Shown here piece by piece: positions 43,189-55,379 of a DNA stretch of 64,000 nt. The stretch is taken from NCBI RefSeq assembly GCF_023065955.2, contig NW_026622808.1, positions 38,948,475 to 39,012,474 on the forward strand. Reading direction: 5' to 3'. The notes under the pieces were generated by a model. The model was not told the origin of the DNA, ran no database searches, and worked only from the letters and a program-made list of their open reading frames with translations. The position numbers and the translations under genes were made by a program. How positions within the stretch are numbered: position 1 is the first letter of the stretch; each line of letters opens with the position of its first letter. The stretch comes from Ursus arctos. Taxonomy: Eukaryota > Chordata > Mammalia > Carnivora > Ursidae.

Positions 43189-43995
43189 AAGTCAAAAACC
43201 AGAGACAGAAAGATTCACCAGGAGAATTTCAATTTGGGGGGGAACTGGTCTTCCCAACTCCCCAGAATTTATTGCACGAAAGCAGTTTCTTCTGCAATTC
43301 AACCCTACTTAAATTAAGGCACATTCTGAGAATCCAACTTACAAACTCAAACCAGAATTCAGCCTCATTTCGTACCTTCAGGCGGTTATTGGCCAACTGT
43401 GTTTCCATGTAAGATGCTTTCAAGGTAGAAGCAGTGAGCTTGGGGCTCAGAAGGAGCCTTTTGTCACCTCGTCCTTCAAAGACTTTCTGTTGCCCTAGGA
43501 TTGCTTGAAAATTGTGAACTCCTGATTTTTTAAAAAGTTGAGAAGTCTTTAAGAGCTCTGGCCCCACCGACTGAGTGCAGAGCGTGGGGGTGGGGTGGGA
43601 GTTGGGGAGAATGGCTCGGGCCACTGTCCCCTTGGAGTTTATGAGGCACAGGAAGCGATCACAGAGACAGGGACTTCACAACCACACTAAGTACCATGAA
43701 CTAGAGAAAAGTTCATTGTAGAGCAAAGCAAGCCGAGAGCAGAGGAAGTAGCTTAAAGCAAAACCTGCTAACGTTGTGACATTGAAACTACCTTTAGGTT
43801 TTATTTACAGATTAAATGATATGATGTTTGAGATTTGCCTTAAGATGCCAAAATAAAGAAATAAAGAGTATATGGATGGGGGCATAGGTAAAAGAAAAAC
43901 GGTAAACTATGGATGACTGTTGGAGCTTGGTAAACCAGGACCTGGGGCTTGAGAATTTCTGCAGTAAACAAAAATAAAATAGTTGGGGAGTTAAT
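43189..43995. other. Unassigned sequence
   Basis: Nothing supported; the 131-codon frame on the minus strand (43229-43624) has no recognisable domain. Confidence 0.45.
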
Positions 43996-43997
43996 TC

Positions 43998-44205
43998 AGA
44001 GCCATGTCATTTGGTAGCTCTGTGACTTTGGGCAGTTCACTTAACTCTTCAGAGCCTCAGTTTTCTCAAGCATACAATGGCTGCGATACCCCCTTTTCTT
44101 GGAGGGCTTTTGTGAGACTTAAGTGATAATGAAATATATGCAAAGGACCTGGTATTATTTGTGAAAAAAATGTAGAGCTCAACAAAAGGTAGTGTATTAT
44201 TGTTA
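43998..44205 (+). mobile_element. MIR SINE
   Basis: 'tagctctgtgactttgggca gttcacttaactcttcagag cctcag' followed by the MIR right half. Confidence 0.88.
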
Positions 44206-44650
44206 TCAGGCAACAAAGTTACCTGCGGGAGGGCAGAGAACACACTCCCACATACACACAGTCTCCATTCACCTCTCCCAGTAAGACGTCTTAATACACT
44301 TGATGTGCATGTGACTTTTTAAAAAGGCTGAACTGCATACTAATTATTATCAGTAGGTATCCAGATCTTTATTTAGTAAAACCACTAAAAGAACTGTATT
44401 TTTATCTTAATTGCAGTGAATCAAGCCTCATTCACCTCCTGCAGATGTGAGCGCCAGCCTATTGTGATGCAATGTCCTTCTGTATGTTCACGGGGGCTTA
44501 CAAAATAGCACCTAAGTATCCTGTACCTACAGAATCAGAAAGTTTTTTTTTTCCACCAGAAACTTACATAATTCATCTTTACAAGTTTGCATGAGAAGCC
44601 AGAACTCTGGTTTATTTAAAATAAAAATAGCACACACTTGAGGAGTTTTT
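44206..44650. other. Unassigned sequence
   Basis: Nothing recognised. Confidence 0.5.
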
Positions 44651-44654
44651 TCCA

Positions 44655-44895
44655 TAGATACATACAATGTGGCTTAGTGTTAATGCCCAGATTCATCCAA
44701 CAGTAATGGAGCGCTATGGCCTTGATCAACTGTCCTTAACCTCTTTCGGTCTCATTTTTTTCGTTTGTAAAGTGGGGACAGTAACAGTAGCAACTTCTCA
44801 GGGTTGTTGAAAGGATGAAAGGAGAATATATATACATGTTAAGTCACACCATAACAGCCCTAGAAATGCTAGCTGCTTTCATTATTCATGTACCA
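44655..44895 (+). mobile_element. MIR SINE
   Basis: 'tgtccttaacctctttcggt', 'gtttgtaaagtggggacagt' and 'cagggttgttgaaaggatga' in MIR order. Confidence 0.82.
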
Positions 44896-45790
44896 TGACC
44901 TCAGCCAGAAAACTCTCACACCGATATCACTTCCCTCCCATGATGTCCATAGCCTGTTGCGCCTTAAAGATGATGTTTTATCAACTCTAGTAACCCAAAA
45001 TAGGTGGTCCCTCCCCACCTCTGGGTGAAACAACAAGAAATTTAATTACCAGACAAAGAAAACACACTTTGTTTTCTATTTCTAGATACCGATCTTAAAG
45101 TAGCACAAAGAGTGGAAGAATGTGTCTAAAAACACATTTTCGTCTAGGTTGGCTGTTTCTAGAATTCAGAGAACAATGCCTTCTAAAAATACCGCGCCTG
45201 CATCTTCGCCGGCTTCCCCCTCCAGAGGGCTGCCTTCACACTCCGGCCGGACCTGACAGCTGAAAGGGCCTTTTGGAAGCGTGCCTTCCAAAAGGCAGTC
45301 CCGTGCTTTAGATTTTACTGATTTTGGCTCAAGATCCAAAATAAAGTTGCTTTGTGCATTTTCCGAGCTTCAAGCAGTGCCTCCCCCCCCCACAGTAATG
45401 CACTCCCAGACACTTATCAACAATGTTTTTAAGCCCTATTTGTTTAATTGATGCTTTCCCACATCATCCATCATATGTAGGTACAAGGCACTGCAGCTCC
45501 TGGAATTTTTGAAAATACAGGCAGTCTGATGAAATCGGGGTGTTACCGACATTTCTTTGTAAACTTGGTTATTTAGAACTTGAAATGAGTTGATTTTTCC
45601 TCCCCCAGGCAGAGGAAACCAACCCACGGTACAGTCAAAAAAATTATTTAAAACCTAACTGCCATGTGTATTTACTTGACAACCCCAGGCAGACTGCTAA
45701 CAGTCTACCTGCCTAGCACTACGGAGGTGCTTGAGGACAGGCCGGTTACACACACATTCCAGGCCCTCAAGGCTCAAACTCCAGTCTCAT
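44896..45790. other. Unassigned sequence
   Basis: Has a GC-richer patch with an inverted gtgccttccaaaagg / ccttttggaagcgtgcc arrangement around 45263-45297; no gene supported. Confidence 0.45.
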
Positions 45791-45794
45791 GTCT

Positions 45795-46035
45795 ATTTAT
45801 CAATCATTATATAGAGCTTACAGATGCCACGCACTGTGGTGACCACCTGACAAATACTAACTTATTTAATCCCATAACAACCTTATGAGGCAGATATTAC
45901 CATTAGCCCCATTTACAAATGGGGAAACCAAGGCACAAGAGAGGTCTTGTAACTTGTTTTAAGGTCCTACATTAGTAAGTGATGGTGTGAAGACCCAAAG
46001 CCAGGTGGTCTGGCTCCCAGGTTCACCTATTGGCT
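45795..46035 (-). mobile_element. MIR SINE, near full length
   Basis: 'acgcactgtggtgaccacct', 'cataacaaccttatgaggca', 'aatggggaaaccaaggcaca' in reverse MIR order. Confidence 0.9.
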
Positions 46036-46189
46036 TGTTCACCAGGCTGCCTTTCAGTGGGGAGATGCCCTCGGATTCCACTGGAGAGCCCTAGCTGTGT
46101 GCTGGAGAGGGTGCTATGTCTCTCATGTCCCCAGTTCCTTCATGGCTGCTGGGCTCCCCTCTCCTCTTCCTCCTCCGCCGATCTCTGCT

Positions 46190-46381
46190 CTAGTTACTGA
46201 CACGAGGCTGAGTCTTTACTATGGCCCTCCCTCCCCCTGCCTGTTTCCATGCACTATGGATTCCACTTGAAAATCCTCTCCTCTCCTGTCCTCCTCTGAG
46301 CCCTTATCAGTCCTCACCTGGACTATTTCGAGAATCTTCTACAGGGTTTCCCTTCTCAGTCTTCCTCCAACACTCTCTTTT
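46190..46381 (+). mobile_element. L2 fragment
   Basis: 'cagtcctcacctggactatt tcgagaatcttctacagg' is the L2 'tcacctggactattgcaatagcc' segment. The L2 is cut by the SINE to its right. Confidence 0.65.
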
Positions 46382-46603
46382 CTTTTCTCTCTCTCTCTTT
46401 TAAAGATCGGTTTATCCATTTGAGAGAGAGACAGAGCATGTGAGTGGAGTGAGGGGCAGAGGGAGAGAGAGAGACAGAATCTTAAGCAGACTGTGTGCAC
46501 TGAGCGTGGAGCCAATGTGAGGCTCGATCTCTCGACCCCGAGATCATGACCTGAGCCGAAACCAAGAGTCGGACATTTAACCAACCAAGCCACCCAGGTG
46601 CCC
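46382..46603 (-). mobile_element. Carnivore tRNA-Lys SINE (older type)
   Basis: CT-rich tail, 'taaagatcggtttatccatt', (GA)n, head 'caagccacccaggtgccc'. Flanks aacactctctt (46369-46379) and aatactctctctt (from 46606) fit a diverged duplication. Confidence 0.92.
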
Positions 46604-46639
46604 TCAATACTCTCTCTTCTTAAAAAAAACAAACAAAAA

Positions 46640-46865
46640 CCTATGTTATGGGTTTCTTTTCTTTTAGTGTATAAGTAACACATGATTTCTGCAGAAAAGG
46701 TATAAGATCCAGACAAGCAAAAAGAAGAAAATTAAAATTACCCAAAGCTATCCCCAGAGATAAACCTGTCTTCAAGTCACTTCAGATCTTATCCTCTTGA
46801 TATATTATATAAATATCAACATCAGTCTATCGTTTATCTATAAAATCTGTTTCTTAGCAATGATT
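46640..46865 (-). mobile_element. Old L1-type 3' UTR fragment
   Basis: 'gtgtataagtaacacatgat', 'aagaaaattaaaattaccca aagctatccccagagataa' resemble the antisense of an old L1 3' end. Confidence 0.5.
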
Positions 46866-47505
46866 CATTATTGTTAGGCTAATTGGGTCACAGCACACGT
46901 TGGGGGCACAGACCTTCAAAGGTTCCAAGTGGAGTCCAGCCTCGTCGACTCGGCCACTGCGCCCACTGTCACCCAACCCTCAGAGCACACAGTCCCAGGT
47001 CACAGACCCTGGGAGCACACAGTCAGCCCTGAAGTCCTAGGAGTCTCCCTACACCATCTGACTTACTCTGCTCCCCCCAACATTTCCCAACCCTAAGCCT
47101 TCCGTTAGGGCTCCTCCTTGGGCAGGGAAAGCCCCCACAAAGCAGTGGTGTGGGTCACATGCAACAAAAATGCCCTAGTGTAGAAACAAGAAGCTTCCTC
47201 CTGGGCCTCCCCCAGGCTGAGGGCCTCCAAGTGCACTGTGGCCCCTGCAGGTTCTAATCCTATTCCATTATTCACTGCTGTCTTCATATATGGAGTGCTG
47301 TATCTCACGGGAGGGAGAATCTAAGTAAGAGTTCACCTGATTCTTCCTCTTGTAGTTTCTTCGAGTGAATCAGAGCCCAGAGATATTGGAGACCTGAAAG
47401 AATGGAACCTCTGGGCCCATCACACTGACCACCAGTGACCGGAGCCCAAAAGGCACAGCCTGGCAAGTCACCTGACCTCCTACATGCCAATGTCCCCTTT
47501 GAAGG

Positions 47506-47506
<1 letters not shown>
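46866..47506. other. Unassigned sequence
   Basis: Moderately GC-rich; nothing recognised. Confidence 0.45.

Positions 47507-47548
<42 letters not shown>
47507..47548. repeat. (CA)21 microsatellite, uninterrupted
   Basis: 42 bases of perfect CA. It writes a His-Thr run into an overlapping open frame that should not be taken as a gene. Confidence 0.98.
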
Positions 47549-47549
<1 letters not shown>

Positions 47550-48588
47550 GACCGAAATTGCTATTTTCTTAAATGTAGCAGCAGAAAGCCACAGGACTCA
47601 GCCCCTTTCTCCTTACTTCTGCAGATCAAGGTCATGGCTAGTTCTCTTTTGTTTCACAGAATTAAAGGAAAAAGCCCTACAGAATTGTCACAAGCTGATT
47701 CACATGCTGTGAAAAACCCACTTGTATACTATGCCATTCTTAATGGTCAACCTAAAGAAGAAAATGTGAAGCATGCAGCTGGTAATCTTTCCACCTTCAG
47801 GCTGGGCTGCCCCATTCATCAAATCCCGGGCCTGCATGTCTACTTTATCCTCTCCACCACTGCCTTGATTCACTGGAATTATTACTTCTCAAAGAGGAAG
47901 GCTGGCTGCTCAATGGGCATATGGATCCTGCACTGCCTTTAAAAAAATAGTGAAAGCCTGAGCTAAGAACAGCCAGGGTGCATCAGTTGAGTCTCTATTT
48001 GAAGTTGAAGGGGTTTTGTGTTTAAGAATACAGGACCTCCCAGAAATGGCAGATTTTTAAACACTGGATCTGACCTAAAGACGGAAATCTGTACATACGA
48101 TGAACCTTGTTTCTTACTTCTTTCAGTGCAGCACTTCTGTCTACTCCCTGAGCACAGGGTGCGGAGGTAACCGAACAGACCACACACAGCATCGTCAGAG
48201 GGAAATTCAGGGAAGACGACAGCAACAGAAGTCCAGCAACAGAAGTCCACCAACAAACAGATCTGGTGATTGTGAGGAAGAAAGACCATATCTTCCACCC
48301 TCAACAATACAACTGAGTTATCATTATGGGAGATCCAAGGTTTTCTTGCTACATTTTTATTTTAGACTGTTTTGTTAAGAAGTGAAATTAAGGAATGCTT
48401 TAAAATTACAGAGCCCCTTTCACACACCATGAATCCTCATTTTTCCTTTCTTGGTTGACTACTTGAGAAGCACGTACTTCCAAGGGTTATGCCAGGCACG
48501 GCAGGCACTGACATAACCGGTGGAAACACAGACTCCTATGGAAGCCTCTAGAAGTGGCACCTGACTGAGGACCAGGGAGAGCTTCTCA
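47549..48588. other. Unassigned; 14-bp tandem duplication at 48221-48248
   Basis: AGCAACAGAAGTCC is repeated exactly, head to tail. No gene supported. Confidence 0.45.
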
Positions 48589-48589
48589 G

Positions 48590-49660
48590 TGGAGGTTATG
48601 AGAAAGTGGAGACCCAAAGGACAACCAGGCCAGGGTGAGGATGAAGGAAAGGAGATTCCAGCAGAAGGAGCAGCAGGTGGAAGGGGCTATGGTGAGGGAA
48701 ATCTGGTCTGTTTCAAGAGAGAAAAGAAATGGTAAAAGACACAGGGGGCAGGCAGGGCTGGGGCTTGCAAGTCACGTTGAGAAGGAGCCCTTCTCCTTGG
48801 GCTTTCTCTAGAGGGAATAGGAAGAGGCACCAAAAAGGGTAAAGCAGCAGAGCAACAGTCCAACTTGTGTTTTAGGAAGGTCCCTCTGGCTTTCTGTAGG
48901 GAATAGATGTGAGGGGGAGGAAGAAGGCAGCAGGAATGCAGGCCAAAGAGGAAATGCCTTCAGCAAAGGAAGAGGCATCGGGGCTGGAGAAAACCAGAGG
49001 ATTCCAGAGATACTTAGGAGGCGGGCAAGTTGAGACTTGGTGATACAGATTCAGTGTGGGAAACAAGGGGAAGGAACCAGGCCATCATGCCACCCAGGTT
49101 TCTGGCTTTGCCAACAGAGAAGTGCTATTCAGGGGAACACAAATACCTTGAGGGGCAGTGGGTTTGGTGGTGGGGGCAAGGCAGGAGCTGTACTTTAAAC
49201 AAGTAAAGGGTGAATTCTGGGAGAGACATTCAGATGCAGCTGACGAGGAGGCCTCACTCAGGACCCCAGTGGACATTTCCATTTAAGTGATGGCCACAGG
49301 AAGAGGAACGTGTGAAAGAATCCAAGGTGGAGTGGCCAGAAAGTGGTGGCTGAAACAGGAGAGTGTAGGTCATGGAAGCCACACAGAAGGGAGAACTGGA
49401 TCAGGAACGGTCAGCCATACCATGCGGCAGAGGTCAGGATGGAAAAAAAAAAAAAAAAAAAGCCATTAGATGTAGCCATGGCAACACCTGGTTGGCCAAC
49501 ACCATATGATGTCTGGCTATCGGGTCAGATGAGGACTAAGGGAGGAATCAAGACCGGAGTGGATCTAGGAGCAAATGGAGCTGAGGATAGTGGAGAGGAG
49601 AGAGATGGAGGTGAGGGGCAGGATGGAGAGGTACCTGCCGTCACCAAAGGGGTTTCACTG
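48590..49660 (-). mobile_element. L2 LINE, about 1 kb, antisense on plus strand
   Basis: Plus strand shows the reverse-complement L2 pattern: 'gattccagcagaaggagcag caggtggaagg', 'aggaaggtccctctggcttt ctgtagggaatagatg', 'ccacccaggtttctggcttt' and 'gagtggccagaaagtggtgg ctgaaacaggagagtgtagg'. A 20-base A run lies within it at 49443-49462. Confidence 0.75.
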
Positions 49661-50689
49661 TAGCGAGAAAGACTTGAGGCTGTCAGGCAATATTACTGTT
49701 GCCATTTTTATGCAGAAGATAAAATGACTTTCCCAAGAAAGTGGAGGAACAGGAATCCAAACACGTGTTTTCTGACTTTCAGAATGTCTCACCCTGGTAG
49801 CAATACACGGATTTTACTGATATGAAAACAAGTACTCTGGGCGGCCTGCCCCCTGAGTGACTGCACCACAGAACTAGACTGTGAAGGGGAAACAGCTGCA
49901 AGACTGAATCACAGCTCTCCCACATTTGAGACACACACGGCACAGATGATGGATGAGAGCTGCCATCAGTAAAGGCATTCCAAGTACCTATCCCCAACCC
50001 AAAAACGCAAGGAAATTTAACTTCTAAAGCCACACCTCCAAAAAGACAAGCACCATTTTTCAACCCCACTACTTGGCTTTCAGAGGGCTTCTTTTCTCTT
50101 TCCAGTTAGGTCATTTCACCCAGTTTGGAGGTGGGGGAGGTCAGAGGGCCTGCAAAGCAGCAGAGGCCAATGCTGGGGAGGGAGAGGTAGGGCTGGGGGT
50201 GCTGAGCCAGTGTCTATGGGAGATGTCTGCCAGCAGGGTGGGGGTGGGGTGGCTGGGCGATCTGAATCCACAACTAGCCCATCCCGGGAAGTAGCACCAT
50301 TGAAAGGCACCAAGCCACACGAAATACACATAATTCAGGGAGGAAAAAAAAAAAAGTATGGAGATAATAGGGAAAGAGGAAGAAAAAGAAAATGAAAATG
50401 AAAGACCTATGTCTAATATCTGTCTGGAAGGACATTGACTCAACATTTTTAGAAGACTCAACCTCTTTCCTAGCTCTTTCCCCAAGCCTTCACATACCAA
50501 CGTGGAACTAAAGGATTCTTAAGTTATCAAACCTAATACTGTGATTTCACTTGTCTCTTTATTGCTGATAAACTCTTTTATTAGTGTTTTATTACACCAA
50601 CGATTCATAAATACGCATCCTCCTTACAGACATGACTTGAGTCCCCTCAGGCCCCCTCCCCCTGCACCTCCACCCCTAAAGAGCTCCCT
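49661..50689. other. Unassigned; weak MIR piece at 49690-49790
   Basis: 'agaagataaaatgactttcc caagaaagtggaggaacagg' may be a reverse MIR remnant. The rest is not recognised. Confidence 0.4.
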
Positions 50690-51336
50690 TCTCTGCTGAA
50701 GTGCATGTAGGTGGCTCTTCTTCCAGACCTTTCTCTGTGCATTTACACATATAGATTATATAAACATAGATCCCCTCTTTACTTGTGTCTTGTGTTTTAT
50801 AATTTTCCCAAAGCAAACCAAAATTCTATTCCACTTTGAGAGTTTTTTTTTTTAATTTCAAAGGTTCCATCACAATTGTAGTTGATGCTTCTGTTGTAAT
50901 AAAACTGGAATTAAAAAGAGAGAGAGAGAGAGAGGTTTATGGAGCTCGGTTAGACGCTTTGCTCTGCCTTCCAAGATCAATTGACTTGCTTCTTCATAAT
51001 CTAAGTAAGGTCTAAGCAATGTCATTTATTTGAAAATTTATATTAGAGCTTTTCCAAATCCCTGGCACACATTCTCCCTTAAAACTAACCATGGAGAGCA
51101 AAGCCTGTTACATAAGCAGCCAAGTCTGCAGCCATGGCCCATAATTCTTCAGCTGCCAGATCACATGACTGATAACAAGGCCGAGATGAACGCAATAATT
51201 AAAAAAAAAATTCTTTTCTAGAAGAAAAATGACTTATGTATTTGAAAAAATAAAAAACAAAAAGATTCAATCTATTCCCATTGGAACCCATTCTAAATAG
51301 TTATTCTTCAACAATAAAACAAAAAGAGTTTTGATT
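50690..51336. other. Mostly unassigned; old L1-type scrap at 50710-50830
   Basis: 'tccagacctttctctgtgca tttacacatatagattatat' resembles the antisense old-L1 3' UTR seen at 37.9 and 46.7 kb. A short (GA)n is at 50918-50934. Confidence 0.4.
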
Positions 51337-51545
51337 TTTTAAAAAAGATTTATTCATTTGAGAGAGAGAGAGAGTGAGAGAGTATGTGTGCAAGCAGGGG
51401 GAGGGACAGAGGGAGAGAGAACCCCAAGCAGACTCCTCGCCGTGCGCAAAGCCCAGTGTGGGGCTCAATCCCACAACCCTGACACCACGACCCCAGCTGA
51501 AACCAAGAGTCAGATGCTCAAACACTTGAGCACCCCAGGTGCCCT
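51337..51545 (-). mobile_element. Carnivore tRNA-Lys SINE (older type)
   Basis: 'aaaaaagatttattcatttg' tail, (GA)n, 'agcagggggagggacagagg' and head 'cttgagcaccccaggtgccc'. No clear duplication. Confidence 0.92.
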
Positions 51546-51602
51546 AGAAATTTGTTTTCTTAAAGAGCTACACCTATCATGGACACTGTGGGTTGCCTTT
51601 TT

Positions 51603-51793
51603 TTTTTTAAAAGATTTTATTTATTTATTTGACACAGATAGCCAGCGAGAGAGGGAACACAAGCAGGGGGAGTGGGAGAGGAAGAAGCAGGCTCATAGCA
51701 GAGGAGCCTGATGTGGGGCTCGATCCCAGAACGCCGGGATCACGCCCTGAGCCGAAGGCAGACGCTTAACCGCTGTGCCACCCAGGCGCCCCA
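51603..51793 (-). mobile_element. Young arctoid-type SINE
   Basis: 'aaagattttatttatttattt' tail, 'gacacagatagccagcgaga gagggaacacaagc' body and intact ccacccaggcgcccc head. Perfect 15-bp duplication gtgggttgccttttt at 51588-51602 and 51794-51808. Confidence 0.97.
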
Positions 51794-51808
51794 GTGGGTT
51801 GCCTTTTT

Positions 51809-52693
51809 AATAGCTATCCCTCTTTCTCCTTCCTATGGAACCCCTGTTTTCTGCAAATATTTACTGCATGCCCACTGTATCATCTGAGTCGAACTGCCTA
51901 GCATTCCTCTGGGAGCTGTTACTGGCACAGGGATGAGCGTATGACTTCACATGCCAAACATACTTAAAGGAAGGACTTATTTTCTAGAAAATGGGAGCAC
52001 ATTGCTTCCATAGCTATGGGCAGTCATCTTGCAACCATGAAAATCACCAGTCTGAAGTGTATGGAGGATCTGGGGAGATGGGAAGGCCTGGTGTTTGCTT
52101 TGAGTAAAGTAACTGAGTCAGTCAACCGGGGTCCGGTCTACCTCTGTACTTACTCTGTGAGACACAGCACCTTTGCTGTCTAAGGTTCTGTGAGTCAGAT
52201 TTCTGCTGCTTTTTCCAAATTGATCTGCCACCAAAGAAGGCGGGAGGGGAAATCTGGTGCCTTTTTCTGACCTATAAATTACATTTGACAGGTTTCTTTT
52301 TTTTCTTTCAGGGTCACTTACATAACCTATTCACTATATCCACATGCATTTTTGTCGCTGAAGACATTTCACTAGGTTTGGAAACGACCATTTTAATTGT
52401 TTTAAGCCTAGTGACTAAATAAATATGATTAACTGGCTGCTACCATGGAGAGTTCAAGAGAAGCAAACTCAGCTCAGAGGACACTCCGCCAGTGTCTGTC
52501 AAGGTGCTTGGGGCTGGGGCCACAGCAGGGAGCACCACTGACAATCAGGGTCCCTGTATGTGCTTGTGGACTTACCTTTCGGTGACTAGCTCTAACTGCC
52601 AAGAGGAAACACTGGGGGAGGGGAGGGCCTCCTCTGGATAGGATTATCAGGGCTGACATGAGGCAAGGCCTCTACAAGGACGCAGAATAAAAG
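51809..52693. other. Unassigned sequence
   Basis: No gene or repeat supported. Confidence 0.5.
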
Positions 52694-52694
52694 G

Positions 52695-52925
52695 CTGAGA
52701 TCAGAGCAAGATGTGAGCCAGATCTGGCGGGAGAAGGAAGACAGGAATGAACCTGGCATGTTTGAGGAACACCAGGTCATTCTGGTTTACTAGAAGGTGC
52801 CAAGAGAGGGGGATGGTGGAGGGAATGAGGTTGGCAGGTAGGCAGGAGCCCAGGCATATCAGGCCCTGCAGGCCAAGGAAGCTGGATCTGTATTTCACTC
52901 TAAAGCAGGGATTCTTCATTGTTTT
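52695..52925 (-). mobile_element. L2 fragment
   Basis: 'gaacctggcatgtttgagga acaccaggtcattctgg' and 'ggcatatcaggccctgcagg ccaagg' are in reverse L2 order. Confidence 0.75.
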
Positions 52926-53052
52926 TGTGCCAAGAACCTCATGGGCAGCATGCTAAAGCCTATGGACACCTCCTTACAAAGTGTTTTTAAATGACAAAGA
53001 ACAAAACAAAACAAAACAGAAACCAAAAAAAAAAAAAATTAGGATTATGAAG

Positions 53053-53244
53053 GAGCACCTGGGTGGCTCAGATGGTTAAACATCAGACTCTTGATTTCAG
53101 CTCAGGTCATGATCTCAGGGTCATGAGATCGAGCTGTGCTGGGCTCTGGGCTCAGTGGGCGTCTGCTTGTCCCTCTCCCTCTGCTCCTCCCCACTGTCCC
53201 TCCCCTGTCCCTGCCTGTCTCTAAAATAAAATCTTCAAAAAAAT
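53053..53244 (+). mobile_element. Carnivore tRNA-Lys SINE
   Basis: Head gagcacctgggtggctcaga and tail taaaataaaatcttcaaaa. Duplication TTAGGATTATGAAG / TTAGGACTATGAAG (13 of 14) at 53039-53052 and 53245-53258. Confidence 0.94.
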
Positions 53245-53258
53245 TTAGGACTATGAAG

Positions 53259-53830
53259 ATCATAGTTGGGGGTACCAGGGCAGGGGGATAATGGAAGTGG
53301 TTTATCTTGGCACGGAGGAATATTTTATCAATTACATTGTTTAGAGTTGCCAGCATATAGTGATAATAAAAAGCAGACTTGAAGTCATCTTCTTATTGTT
53401 TTTTAATTCTTTAGCCAATGCATCCCCTTATTGCCTGAAATATGGCAACTGCTCCCAACATTCCCATAACACCTGCTCTGGTACACTTCTGATGAAGGAA
53501 ACCCATTATATTAAAATAGTTATCAACATATTAGATAATTAATTTATCACATGGTACAAATGATTTCTTTGCTCATGCTTTAAATAACAAGATCTTGTGA
53601 TGGGTCTCCTCACTACTGTCATTTTCAGTAATCATGGACATACAAGATATTTAGAGATGTATGCAATCAGTGTAATGTAAAAAGAAAATATCAGGGCACT
53701 CTTTTGGTGACAAAGTCACGGGTACTGCTATGGTTTGCTGCTCTCATTTGTAACAAAAGGAAATGTAATTTTCAGTTGGAAGTTAGTGAAAATAAAGATG
53801 TGCTTTCCCCCCCCTCAATCTAAATGTATA
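53259..53830. other. Unassigned sequence
   Basis: Nothing recognised. Confidence 0.5.
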
Positions 53831-53834
53831 GACC

Positions 53835-53935
53835 CCATGGAAATTGCTAGAAGGTTTGACCAAGGGGTGTAACATGATCTGATGTATGTTTTTTAAAAAG
53901 TAGCCTAATAGCTGTTGGGGGGTAAGGCAAAAGAA
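53835..53935 (-). mobile_element. L2 scrap
   Basis: 'ggtttgaccaaggggtgtaa catgatctgatgtatg...aaaaagtagcctaatagctg' is in reverse L2 order. Confidence 0.65.
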
Positions 53936-55379
53936 AAAAAAATGCACTAAGGTCATTTCCTGTGCTTTTCTTGCTGAGAAACTGCTAAAGAACAGATCTG
54001 TCTTTATGAGCGCTCCCTTGGTTGGGGATGGGAAAGGCCACGGCTGCAGCAATAAAGCCCCTGTGGCCCTCCGCTGCAGGGACAGGACAGGAGGTCATAG
54101 CCAGGAAAGACCCCTGTGCGAGTCAGTGAAGCTCAGAGGAAAGAAACCGCATTTGCCCGTTTCCTGTAAGATGGGCCTGATGGTAACTACGCACCGGGCT
54201 GGTTCTGCCGACTAGAGGAGCTGCCCGACACAGTGCAAGGCACCAGCGAACAGCGAGCCTTCAGTAAGTTGTGATCAGTGGTGTGGTGGGACCGGCCTCC
54301 CTGGTGCCTTCTGCCTGGGACCTTAATCATGCACTTTGGAGGGAGGGTAGGGCGTAGAGGAGTCTTAGGGGCCATCTCACCCTGCAGGAGTGAAGGGATG
54401 TCCCCAGGCGATCTGCAGTCCCCCAGGGGCTGCAAGGGACATGGGCCCAGTTCTGACATCTAGGGTTGGAACAAAACCAGTGTGAGCCCTCAAATACTCA
54501 AAATCTAAAACCTCAACTGCCCACGTAAAAACATGCCAAAGGAAACCCTCCTCCTAGCAGGGCAAGCAAGGACACCGGAGACCAGAAGAGGGTAAAAGCA
54601 GGAGTCCCAGACCCGGGCTTTCCTCTCTTGATTCATTTGCAGAGGGGGCAATGGGCCACCCGCTTCTTAAAAGGAGCCTGTGCTTGTAACGCCTAGGGGC
54701 TGGAGGGTGGGGTTGGGGAAGCCTAGATTCTTGCAGGGCCCTCGGAAGAGGGGCTGCTCAGAGCCCCGCAGGGAGCCGGGAATAGAGTCCACCACTGCCA
54801 AGTTTGTGCTGGGCCCAGAAGTTCCTGCCAGACAGCACTCCCTCTCTCCCCAAAACTGGAGAATGTGCCTGACTCGGGCTCTTGCTCCTCTTTCTCTTCT
54901 AAGGGTCATTGAAACCTTCTACCCTACCTCTGGCTTTTTTTTTTCTCATTTCTTCTTTACTCTTTCTCTCTCAAATGCGTCCCCATCTAAAAAGCAGCGG
55001 CTCTACTTCCACTGGCTTATAACAGTTCTCGAGTGGCCCCCAAAACCCACACACGGCAACAGAGTACACTAAAAAAAATGACCTCTGGCCAATCTGCTAC
55101 CGAGTCAAAAACAGAGATTCTTATCCACAGCTTGAAATGAGGGAGCAAAAGGAAAGGTGACTCCCTGGCCCTCCTTGCCCATCCACCTTTCAGGAGTTTA
55201 CAAGGAATGGCACAGATGCAAAGACATAGTGAGGGGGCCTGGAATGGGGAGCACAGGCAGTGTGTCCTTTAAGTGTGAGAGATGTCAACCCCCACCTCCC
55301 ACCCCCCAGAGTGACCAAAGCATCACACAAGAAACCCTCTACTCCACAAACGCTCTGTGCCCACTTTGAACTCAGATCC
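53936..55379. other. Unassigned sequence
   Basis: GC-richer than its surroundings at 54010-54900, but CpG-poor and without splice-flanked coding signal. The overlapping frames on both strands show no domain. Confidence 0.4.

Noticed and set aside
45263..45297. Short inverted repeat (gtgccttccaaaagg with its near complement)
   Set aside because: Could form a small hairpin, but there is no miRNA-like flanking structure or other support.
47484..47942. 152-codon plus-strand frame with a His-Thr repeat
   Set aside because: The repeat is the (CA)21 microsatellite; the rest has no family resemblance.
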